Positions 1-5,215 of a stretch of 9,673 nucleotides of DNA are shown here, piece by piece. Each line of letters begins with the position of its first letter. Position 1 is the first letter of the stretch. The position numbers and the translations under genes are program-made. The DNA is from an uncultured Prevotella sp. (lineage in GTDB: Bacteria > Bacteroidota > Bacteroidia > Bacteroidales > Bacteroidaceae): contig CAKQDQ010000095.1 of the NCBI GenBank assembly GCA_934229335.1, positions 1 through 9,673 on the forward strand, in the 5' to 3' direction. The notes below the pieces were generated by a model. It worked only from the letters and a program-made list of their open reading frames with translations. It searched no databases and was not told where the DNA came from.

Positions 1-650
1 CAATAACAGTGGGCGCATTGCTCATTAAATATCGCCAAGAGATGGTACAGTGGCTTACCATCACCATCGGAGTACTGTTCTTCATTTCTGGACTCATAGC
101 AACCGTCATGGCGTATACGAGCCAAAAAATACAGAACAAGATTTATGACGAAATCAACAACAGTGACATTGCCAATGAAGGTAGCGGATATACAATAAAG
201 AAACCATCACGAGGCTGGTACTTAGGAACCGCAGCTGGTGTAGGAAGTATGCTCTTAGGTATTGTGTTAGCATTGATGCCAGAGACTTTTGTTGACTTCT
301 TGGTATACGTACTGTCGGCATTACTGATTATCGGAGCCATACAGCAGTATGCCAATCTGTTTGCTACCAGCCGCGTGTTACGCCTCAATATCGGATATTG
401 GATTATGCCAACGCTACTACTTATCGCAGGAATCGTAGCCGTAGCCTTCCCTTCCGTCATAGCGTCGTCACCGCTATTCTTCATAGGTTGGTGCATGATT
501 ATCTACGGAGCGATAGAATGTGTGAACGGCATCAAGGCATACCTATGCAACAAAAAAGCCTCAAGAGACATGACACCAAAGTATAATAAAGGCGGAAAGC
601 CTGACTTTTCTGACGCAGAGTCTGTTGACTATGAAGAAATAGAAAAGTAA
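1..650 (+). CDS. DUF308/HdeD-like multi-pass membrane protein (5' end outside window)
   Basis: The reading frame is open to the left edge; the codons before the GTG at 9 are sense codons, and the protein begins in the middle of a membrane repeat, so the true start is upstream of the window. Counting the GTG at 9 as residue 1, there are about five hydrophobic segments: roughly 15-36, 70-90, 94-114, 129-148 and 155-175. They are followed by a charged, probably cytoplasmic tail (180-213) ending in an acidic stretch. The repeated pattern of a glycine-rich hydrophobic helix, a short 'MPE' or 'FPS' turn and another helix is typical of tandem DUF308 (HdeD-like) repeats. A hydrophilic loop (about 37-68) separates the first helix from the rest. 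HdeD is linked to acid resistance in enterobacteria, but the role of the Bacteroidales members is unknown, so no function is assigned. The gene ends 148 bp before the next one, which has its own promoter. Confidence 0.75.
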   Translation, partial: ITVGALLIKYRQEMVQWLTITIGVLFFISGLIATVMAYTSQKIQNKIYDEINNSDIANEGSGYTIKKPSRGWYLGTAAGVGSMLLGIVLALMPETFVDFLVYVLSALLIIGAIQQYANLFATSRVLRLNIGYWIMPTLLLIAGIVAVAFPSVIASSPLFFIGWCMIIYGAIECVNGIKAYLCNKKASRDMTPKYNKGGKPDFSDAESVDYEEIEK

Positions 651-722
651 AATAGCCCTTATCCCACCACTACGTAAAAGGCAGAAGTAGCAATATCGCC
701 ACGCCATTTTTCTCACGATTCA

Positions 723-754
723 TTTGGCTAATCAGATTTTTATTTGTACTTTTG
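723..754 (+). promoter_or_regulatory. Bacteroidetes-type sigma-ABfr promoter for the gpx-like/trxB unit
   Basis: TTTG at 723-726 and TACTTTTG at 747-754 match the Bacteroidetes -33 (TTTG) and -7 (TAnnTTTG) elements with a 20-bp spacer, which is ideal spacing. Transcription would be expected to start at about 760-762, giving a leader of roughly 38 nt before the ATG at 799. The leader is A-rich with no Shine-Dalgarno sequence, as is usual in this phylum. Confidence 0.8.
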
Positions 755-798
755 CAATACAATAGTCATAAAATATCAAACACATCTTAAACAATAAA

Positions 799-1263
799 AT
801 GAATTCCATCTACGACATTACTGTCAAAGACCGTAAGGGTAACGCTGTACCTCTGAGGGGATACGCCAATGAGGTTGTCTTAATTGTCAACACTGCGACC
901 AAGAGTCCAGAGACATCACAGTATAAAGAGCTTGAAGATATATACGAGAAATATCATTCTCAAGGATTTGCCGTACTTGACTTCCCTTCAAACCAGCCCA
1001 CTAAGTCATGCCCGGGCACTGACGAAATGGTACACAAGTTCTGCAAAGACACATACAACACAGAGTTTCCTCGTTTCAAGAAGGTAAAGGTTAACGGTCA
1101 AGATGCCGACAATCTATACAAATATCTTACATCTAAATTCCCTGGCGAGATAACGGAAGACTTCACAAAGTTCCTCATCAACAAGATAGGTAAGGTGGTA
1201 GCACGCTACGATGCGAAGACGCCTTTTGAGGAAATAGAGAAGAAAATAGAGGAAATGCTATAA
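799..1263 (+). CDS. Glutathione peroxidase-fold protein lacking the catalytic tetrad
   Basis: The 154-residue product aligns over its length with the glutathione peroxidase (thioredoxin-fold) family: 'LIVNTATK' near residue 28, 'QYKELEDIYEKY' at 41-52, 'GFAVLDFPSNQ' at 56-66, 'PG' at 72-73, 'FPRFKKVKVNG' at 90-100 and 'DFTKFL' at 121-126. The residues that make these enzymes work are replaced. The peroxidatic Cys of the NxASKCGFTP motif is Ser36 (codon AGT at 904-906), the Gln of NQFGxQEPG is Ser70, and the Trp-Asn of WNFTKFL are Glu120-Asp121. Cys82, which aligns with the resolving cysteine of yeast Gpx3/Orp1, is kept, and a new Cys71 appears in the Gln loop. There is no signal peptide, so it is probably cytoplasmic. 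It lies 24 bp before trxB and shares the promoter at 723-754. Family membership is secure; ordinary peroxidase activity is unlikely. It may be a redox sensor, a chaperone-like protein or a thiol protein using Cys71/Cys82. Confidence 0.85.
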   Translation: MNSIYDITVKDRKGNAVPLRGYANEVVLIVNTATKSPETSQYKELEDIYEKYHSQGFAVLDFPSNQPTKSCPGTDEMVHKFCKDTYNTEFPRFKKVKVNGQDADNLYKYLTSKFPGEITEDFTKFLINKIGKVVARYDAKTPFEEIEKKIEEML

Positions 1264-1287
1264 TACAAATCTTTAACTTTACGCTAT

Positions 1288-2217
1288 ATGCACACACGAT
1301 GTCTCATAATAGGTAGCGGACCAGCAGGATATACCGCTGCGATATACGCAGGAAGAGCTAACCTCTCACCTGTACTCTACTGCGGACCACAGACTGGCGG
1401 TCAACTGACGCAGACTACTATAGTAGAGAATTTCCCAGGATACCCAGAAGGTGTAGACGCCAACCAAATGATGATGGAGATGCAACAGCAGGCAGAACGC
1501 TTTGGTACAGAGATTAAGGACGGGGAGATAGTAAAAGCTGACTTCTCTAACAAGCCTTACACGTTTACCCTTGACGACGACTCTGTCGTTACCGCAGATG
1601 CAGTAATAATAGCAACTGGTGCCAAGGCTAAGTATCTCGGTCTGGACGATGAGAAGAAATATAACGGTATGGGAGTATCTGCCTGTGCTACCTGCGACGG
1701 GTTCTTCTACCGCAAAAAGGTAACCGCCGTGGTTGGTGGTGGCGATACTGCCTGCGAAGACGCACTGTACCTCTCTTCGCTATGCAAGAAGGTGTACCTC
1801 GTGGTACGTAAGAACTATCTGCGCGCTTCGGAGATAATGCAGCGCAGGGTTAAAGAAACGGAGAACATAGAGATTCTCTTTGAGCATAACGCTATTGGGC
1901 TATATGGCGAAAACGGTGTAGAGGGTATGCACCTCGTGAAGCGTAAAGGCGAAGCTGACGAGGAGAGATACGACGTAGCTATCGATGGCTTCTTCCTCGC
2001 TATAGGTCATAAGCCCGCCACGGAACTGTTCAAAGGACAGATTGATATGGACGAGATGGGCTACATAAAGACTGTTGGTCAAACACAACAGACTAACATT
2101 CCTGGTGTGTTCGCTGCTGGTGACGTGTGCGATCCTACTTATCGTCAGGCTATAGTAGCGGCAGGTTCTGGCTGTAAGGCGGCACTTGAGGCAGAAAAAT
2201 ACTTGCAGACATTATAA
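1288..2217 (+). CDS. trxB: Thioredoxin-disulfide reductase (NADPH, FAD)
   Basis: This cytoplasmic flavoenzyme reduces oxidised thioredoxin with NADPH. The 309-residue length is normal for the low-molecular-weight bacterial type. In order, the sequence shows the FAD-binding GSGPAG at residues 9-14, the redox-active CATC at 133-136 within 'SACATCDGFF', the NADPH-binding GGGDTACEDA at 150-159, basic residues likely to contact the NADPH phosphate (Arg174, Lys175, Arg179), and the second FAD motif 'GVFAAGDVCDP' at 273-283. All catalytic features are intact. The ATG at 1288 places the FAD motif at the usual distance from the N terminus. The gene follows the degenerate glutathione peroxidase homologue by 24 bp, so the two are probably co-transcribed. 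Thiol peroxidases of the Gpx family often draw electrons from thioredoxin, which makes this pairing meaningful. No trxA is visible in the window. Confidence 0.95.
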   Translation: MHTRCLIIGSGPAGYTAAIYAGRANLSPVLYCGPQTGGQLTQTTIVENFPGYPEGVDANQMMMEMQQQAERFGTEIKDGEIVKADFSNKPYTFTLDDDSVVTADAVIIATGAKAKYLGLDDEKKYNGMGVSACATCDGFFYRKKVTAVVGGGDTACEDALYLSSLCKKVYLVVRKNYLRASEIMQRRVKETENIEILFEHNAIGLYGENGVEGMHLVKRKGEADEERYDVAIDGFFLAIGHKPATELFKGQIDMDEMGYIKTVGQTQQTNIPGVFAAGDVCDPTYRQAIVAAGSGCKAALEAEKYLQTL

Positions 2218-2235
2218 AGAAACTATATTAACGAG

Positions 2236-2303
2236 AAGGTTATTGGAACTGGACGTGGCACAAACTACAGGTTATGCCCCACACAGTCTCAATAACCTTT
2301 TAT
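2236..2303 (+). terminator. Hairpin terminator after trxB
   Basis: AAGGTTATTG (2236-2245) is perfectly complementary to CAATAACCTT (2290-2299), and the right arm runs on into TTTTATTATAT. The 44-nt interior can fold further: ACTG (2248-2251) with CAGT (2284-2287) and GTGG (2255-2258) with CCAC (2279-2282). It lies 18 nt after the trxB stop. The long structured loop is unusual for a simple terminator. Confidence 0.6.
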
Positions 2304-2341
2304 TATATCCATGTAAAAGTAGTCCTAAACAATAACACTAT

Positions 2342-3727
2342 ATGCACTATTACAAGGTTATCATCGCGCACGCATTGCTCACCATTGGCACTCTGAACGC
2401 AACAGCGCAGAACACGAAAGAGATAAACGACCAAAACACTCCATTGCACCTCATGCAACCAGAGTACCAAACACCGTATAACATTCCTACTGAAACGGAA
2501 GTGAAACACACCATCGACCGTGTGCTGACTTTTCTTGAAAATGCCATGCCAGCAAAGGTTCAAGACAACAAACTGATGCAAGGAAGCCTCAGGCTGACGT
2601 CGTACGAGGCTGGCGTACTGTATGCTGCTATGTTGAACACGGGTGCGACAACTGGAGACAAGAGGTATACCAGCTTCACTACCGACCGCCTCTCGCTCAT
2701 TGCAAAGCAAGCGAAAGAAGAGGCTAAAGCACTTGACAAGGATAAGACATACGATAAACAAATGCGTATGGTGCTATATCCTGGAGCACTCGATGACTGC
2801 GGTGCCATGGCTTCTGCATACTTCAGAATGGAGCAGATGATGCCTAATATGACTTTTAATGACGTTACCAACAGATACATCAACTTTGTACGCCACAAGC
2901 AGTACCGTCTGCAAGACGGCATCTTCGCACGCCTACGCCCCCACTCTAATACGGTGTGGCTCGACGACATGTATATGGGTGTGCCATGCATGGCATGGTA
3001 TGGCGTAGTAAACAACGACGCCTCTGCCATTGACGACGCAATAAAGCAGATAGAACTGTTCAAGAAACGTATGTGGGTAGAGGAAAAACAGCTGTTCAGA
3101 CACGGCTGGGTAGAGAGCATGAACCCTCACCCTGCCTACCACTGGGGACGCGCTAACGGTTGGGCTTTGCTCACTATGTGTGAGGTGCTTGACGCCCTCG
3201 ACGCGGCCCAAAATGCTGACGGTGTAAAGAAACAATATGACTACGTGTTGACTTTATTCAAGAAACACTTGGAGGGACTATCTGTATTGCAGGACAAGAC
3301 AGGCTTCTGGCACCAGCTGCTCGACAGACCTGACACGTACTTAGAGACATCATGCACTGCTATATACACCTACTGTATGGCTCATGCCATCAACAAGGGA
3401 TGGGTAGACGCCCAAGCTTACGGAGCGCAAGCGTTGTTGGCATGGCAGGCATGCAGCACTATGGTAAACAATAAAGGACAGGTAGAGGGAACGTGTGTAG
3501 GAACAGGTATGGCTTTCGACCCCGCATTCTACGCCTATCGCCCTGTTCACGTTATGGCAGCCCACGGCTATGGTCCTGTGATTTGGGCTGGTGGCGAAAT
3601 TATTAAAATGCTGAAGACCACGCATCCGAAGATGAACGACTCTGCCATCAGATTCTATAAAAAACAGCAAGAAACAGATAAACCCATCTTCAACGAAGAC
3701 AATGCGAATACTGATATTTTGTGGTAG
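2342..3727 (+). CDS. Secreted GH105-family unsaturated glycuronyl (rhamnogalacturonyl-type) hydrolase
   Basis: The 461-residue protein begins with a basic/hydrophobic signal peptide (residues about 1-22, ending 'NATAQ') and no lipobox cysteine, which suggests export to the periplasm. The mature part matches the GH88/GH105 (alpha/alpha)6-barrel family that removes 4,5-unsaturated uronic acids left by polysaccharide lyases. Motifs visible are 'VWLDDMYMGVP' at 205-215, where an Asp (208 or 209) is the expected acid catalyst; 'HGW' at 254-256; 'HWGRANGWA' at 267-275; 'GFWHQLLDRP' at 321-330; 'YLETSCTA' at 333-340; and 'GTCVGTG' at 383-389. It is longer than typical GH105 enzymes (about 370 aa), with a linker-like stretch after the signal peptide and a polar C-terminal tail (about 427-461). 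No SusC/SusD, lyase or regulator gene is adjacent. The substrate (pectin rhamnogalacturonan or another lyase product) cannot be told from sequence. No TAnnTTTG motif was found in the 124 bp upstream. Confidence 0.88.
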   Translation: MHYYKVIIAHALLTIGTLNATAQNTKEINDQNTPLHLMQPEYQTPYNIPTETEVKHTIDRVLTFLENAMPAKVQDNKLMQGSLRLTSYEAGVLYAAMLNTGATTGDKRYTSFTTDRLSLIAKQAKEEAKALDKDKTYDKQMRMVLYPGALDDCGAMASAYFRMEQMMPNMTFNDVTNRYINFVRHKQYRLQDGIFARLRPHSNTVWLDDMYMGVPCMAWYGVVNNDASAIDDAIKQIELFKKRMWVEEKQLFRHGWVESMNPHPAYHWGRANGWALLTMCEVLDALDAAQNADGVKKQYDYVLTLFKKHLEGLSVLQDKTGFWHQLLDRPDTYLETSCTAIYTYCMAHAINKGWVDAQAYGAQALLAWQACSTMVNNKGQVEGTCVGTGMAFDPAFYAYRPVHVMAAHGYGPVIWAGGEIIKMLKTTHPKMNDSAIRFYKKQQETDKPIFNEDNANTDILW

Positions 3728-3805
3728 AAGTAACTGATAATGCCTACAAGGACTCAAACTTTTACGAAAAAAGAGCTTGCTACAGCATAATTTATGCATA
3801 ATTTT

Positions 3806-3837
3806 CTTGCATAGTTCAAAAAAAAGCAGTACCTTTG
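3806..3837 (+). promoter_or_regulatory. Bacteroidetes-type promoter of tRNA-Leu
   Basis: TACCTTTG at 3830-3837 matches the TAnnTTTG -7 element. CTTG at 3806-3809 is a one-mismatch -33 element, 20 bp upstream. The start would fall at about 3844, some 27 nt before the mature tRNA. An A-run (3818-3825) fills part of the spacer, and three GCATA copies (3785, 3796, 3809) lie upstream of and overlapping the -33 region. Confidence 0.75.
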
Positions 3838-3870
3838 CATCGCAAATTTAGCAACGCTACCATCCAAACA

Positions 3871-3952
3871 GCCCAAATGGCGGAATTGGTAGACGCGTTG
3901 GTCTCAAACACCAATGCCGCAAGGCGTACCGGTTCGAGTCCGGTTTTGGGCA
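3871..3952 (+). tRNA. tRNA-Leu (anticodon CAA, reads UUG)
   Basis: The acceptor stem GCCCAAA (3871-3877) pairs with TTTGGGC (3945-3951), followed by discriminator A at 3952. The D-arm contains GGTAGACGC. The anticodon stem TTGGT/ACCAA (3898-3902 and 3910-3914) encloses the loop CTCAAAC with anticodon CAA at 3905-3907. A long class II variable arm (GCC-GCAA-GGC) and the T-arm CCGG-TTCGAGT-CCGG complete the fold. The long variable arm and the anticodon identify leucine. The 3' CCA is not encoded (next bases CAG), so it must be added after transcription. Confidence 0.97.
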
Positions 3953-3961
3953 CAGAAAGAA

Positions 3962-3998
3962 GGCATCTTACTTTTCGTAGGATGTCTTTTTTTCTTTT
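3962..3998 (+). terminator. Rho-independent terminator of tRNA-Leu
   Basis: A 10-bp stem, GGCATCTTAC (3962-3971) with GTAGGATGTC (3977-3986) including two G-U pairs, closes a TTTTC loop. It is followed by seven T, one C and four T (3987-3998). It starts 10 nt after the tRNA end. Confidence 0.9.
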
Positions 3999-4061
3999 AC
4001 ATACCGCAAGCAACCCTTGCTTATGGCTTGAAATAAAAATATATAACATTACATATATAAT

Positions 4062-4592
4062 ATGACTACAAAAGAGAAGGTTAAGGAAGAGCTAAAAAGA
4101 TACCTCTTACAGTGCGGAATGATTGACGAGCGTATGCCTGAATGTAACGACATCGAGGAAAAATGGGAAAGCATAGCTAAAGCATACCTACCTGATGGCG
4201 TTAGGGAATACAATAACTACCCTACTGTCTCGCTTGGCTGGATAATGTTCGTTGGAATGGCGTTGGCTAAGTTCTGGGACGAAAACTGGGAGGTGTATTC
4301 AAAAAAGGAGAATGTGTATGCGTATCTACGCGACGCTAAAGGCTTTGACTACATGGACGACTACATCACCGAGGAGGTGCTGAAGCTTTCGGGGGAAGAG
4401 GCTGAGCAAAACGAGAAGATTGTAAGTCAGTGCGCTAATCGCACATATAATATACTACGACATGAGCCGCTCGAAGCTGGCACCACAGAAGCATTCAAGG
4501 CATATCTGGACTGCATAAGACTGATGTTTACCATGGGCATGGCAATAGAATTGAAGCGGTTGGGCTACCACATGACTGAGGTGAAATGTTAG
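4062..4592 (+). CDS. Protein of unknown function, all-helical, resembling a conserved Bacteroidales hypothetical protein
   Basis: The 176-residue product has no signal peptide and no domain I can name. It appears mostly alpha-helical and rich in charged residues. Visible features are a Lys/Glu-rich N-terminal helix (3-16), a motif 'CGMIDERMPE' (18-27), 'DIEEKWESIAKAYLPDG' (30-46), a short hydrophobic helix 'GWIMFVGMALAKFW' (59-72) that is too short and too flanked by charges to be a convincing membrane segment, and 'MAIELKRLGYHMT' near the C terminus (160-172). Five cysteines are scattered without a metal-binding pattern. From memory, similar proteins occur as single genes in Bacteroidales; I could not check this. 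The ATG at 4062 is preceded by an AT-rich leader with no Shine-Dalgarno or clear TAnnTTTG motif. Transcription may come from read-through of the tRNA unit or from an unrecognised promoter in 3999-4061. Confidence 0.8.
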   Translation: MTTKEKVKEELKRYLLQCGMIDERMPECNDIEEKWESIAKAYLPDGVREYNNYPTVSLGWIMFVGMALAKFWDENWEVYSKKENVYAYLRDAKGFDYMDDYITEEVLKLSGEEAEQNEKIVSQCANRTYNILRHEPLEAGTTEAFKAYLDCIRLMFTMGMAIELKRLGYHMTEVKC

Positions 4593-4813
4593 ACAGCTTA
4601 TCATGGTAAAAGGGATTAGAAATATGAACATTACGATTGCTATCAAATCGTAAGACGATTGCACCCAAATCATCGCACGATAACTATGCTTTTGCACTAC
4701 GATTTAATACCTTTCACAACGAGCGCAAGTTTTAGCTACTTTATAAATGGTGTCTCACGCTCTATACCGAAGGGTACTTCCTCACACAAAACTTATTGAT
4801 TAATACAAATCGA

Positions 4814-4847
4814 AAAAAGGGAAGTTGTGTACTCAACTTCCCTTTTT
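4814..4847. terminator. Strong bidirectional terminator between convergent units
   Basis: AAAAAGGGAAGTTG (4814-4827) is perfectly complementary to CAACTTCCCTTTTT (4834-4847) around a TGTACT loop. The T-runs serve both strands: plus TTTTT, minus TTTTTT. It lies 221 nt after the plus-strand gene ending at 4592 and 368 nt beyond the hisC stop, so it can end transcripts from both sides. Confidence 0.9.
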
Positions 4848-4969
4848 CATGTTATGTATCACATATTATGATGGTTCTATATGTTAGCTTTGTTACATTT
4901 CAAACACACTTTGAGTAGAAAAGAGACTGAAAGATAACAAAACGTTATCACACTAATAAAAGTATCATC

Positions 4970-4993
4970 TAAGTAAGTGTTCAAAATTATTTT
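4970..4993 (+). repeat. Left terminal inverted repeat of the palindromic element
   Basis: This 24-bp repeat pairs with 5168-5191 with a single difference at 4979 (G here; the partner would require A). It contains TAATTTTG on the minus strand (4982-4989), which matches the TAnnTTTG -7 element and points out of the element. Confidence 0.85.
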
Positions 4994-5167
4994 AATATTT
5001 AATATAGCCTATTTTTGAGGCAGCAGGTTTCACTGTTAGAGGTTTTCTGTCCCCCGGTAACGGGGGTTAATGCAAGCATTGTGACCAAAAACAGGGGAAG
5101 CAGATGACCAAAAGAGACTGTATTAAATATTCTCAATAATACAAGAACATTAACTTACTTGTTTATA

Positions 5168-5191
5168 AAAATAATTTTGAATACTTACTTA
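5168..5191 (-). repeat. Right terminal inverted repeat of the palindromic element
   Basis: This is the reverse complement of 4970-4993 with one mismatch. It carries TAATTTTG on the plus strand (5172-5179), again pointing outward. It ends 24 bp before the hisC stop codon. An additional ACTTACTT, matching its outer end (5183-5190), occurs 30 bp inward at 5153-5160. Confidence 0.85.
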
Positions 5192-5193
5192 AC

Positions 5194-5215
5194 GGTGGTA
5201 ATTTATAGAACCACC
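5194..5215 (-). terminator. Small hairpin directly after hisC
   Basis: GGTGGT (5194-5199) and ACCACC (5210-5215) form a six-pair stem abutting the hisC stop codon. On the minus strand it is followed by GTTAAGTAAG rather than a T-run, so it may be a weak terminator or 3'-end stabiliser. The strong terminator at 4814-4847 lies further downstream. Confidence 0.3.

Larger units (their letters stand above)
4970..5191. mobile_element. Candidate MITE or long imperfect palindrome with 24-bp inverted ends
   Basis: The ends 4970-4993 and 5168-5191 are inverted repeats with one mismatch over 24 bp (outer part TAAGTAAGTGTTC versus TAAGTAAGTATTC, inner part AAAATTATTTT). The symmetry continues inward: AATATTTAATA (4994-5004) is the exact reverse complement of 5121-5131. 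The next 30-35 bp are imperfectly complementary, and the centre is CCCCCG-GTAA-CGGGGG (5051-5066), a six-pair stem with a GNRA-type loop. The right arm is longer because of a 36-bp insertion (5132-5167) that carries another ACTTACTT. Both outer ends can be read as TA, fitting TA target duplications of the IS630/Tc1-mariner type. It encodes no protein, so it would be non-autonomous. Alternatives are a structured regulatory RNA or an old terminator complex. The symmetry is certain; mobility is inferred. Confidence 0.5.
4593..5215. other. Gene-poor convergent intergenic region
   Basis: This 623-bp stretch holds no convincing gene. From left to right: a hairpin without a T-run (TTACGATT 4631-4638 with AATCGTAA 4646-4653); further copies of ACGATT at 4655 and 4699; a bidirectional terminator (4814-4847); AT-rich sequence with a lone TAGCTTTG (4885-4892, no -33 partner); a small inverted repeat GATAAC/GTTATC (4933-4949); the palindromic element at 4970-5191; and a short hairpin next to the hisC stop. 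The longest start-to-stop frame I noticed between 4593 and 4813 encodes only 16 residues (4603-4653) and is not supportable. Confidence 0.7.

Noticed and set aside
9..11. GTG as the start codon of the DUF308-like gene
   Set aside because: The frame is open further left and the protein begins within a membrane repeat, so the real start is outside the window.
904..906. Selenocysteine or sequencing error at the catalytic position of the Gpx homologue
   Set aside because: The codon is AGT, not TGA. Neighbouring motif residues and the other three tetrad positions also differ, so one base error does not explain the loss.
2560..3120. Long minus-strand open frame opposite the GH105 gene
   Set aside because: The plus-strand frame has full GH105 motifs and a signal peptide; the opposite frame shows no recognisable protein pattern.
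3930..3952. tRNA-Leu 3' end as an attachment site of an integrated element
   Set aside because: No second copy of the tRNA 3' end and no integrase gene are visible in the window.
3835..4065. Small open frame reading 'MAELVDALVSNTNAARRTGSSPVLG'
   Set aside because: This is the conceptual translation of the tRNA-Leu gene and its terminator, a well-known false protein.
4455..4697. Minus-strand 80-residue frame with a hydrophobic stretch
   Set aside because: It overlaps the end of the plus-strand gene in antisense, has no promoter, and resembles no protein family I know.
5010..5017. TATTTTTG as a promoter for an RNA inside the palindromic element
   Set aside because: It matches TAnnTTTG, but no TTTG is found 19-21 bp upstream, and it lies in one of the imperfectly paired arms.
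5018..5115. Possible cobalamin riboswitch or other known ncRNA in the GC-rich hairpin zone
   Set aside because: The conserved sequence blocks of known riboswitches are not present in order; the fold is better explained by the overall palindrome.
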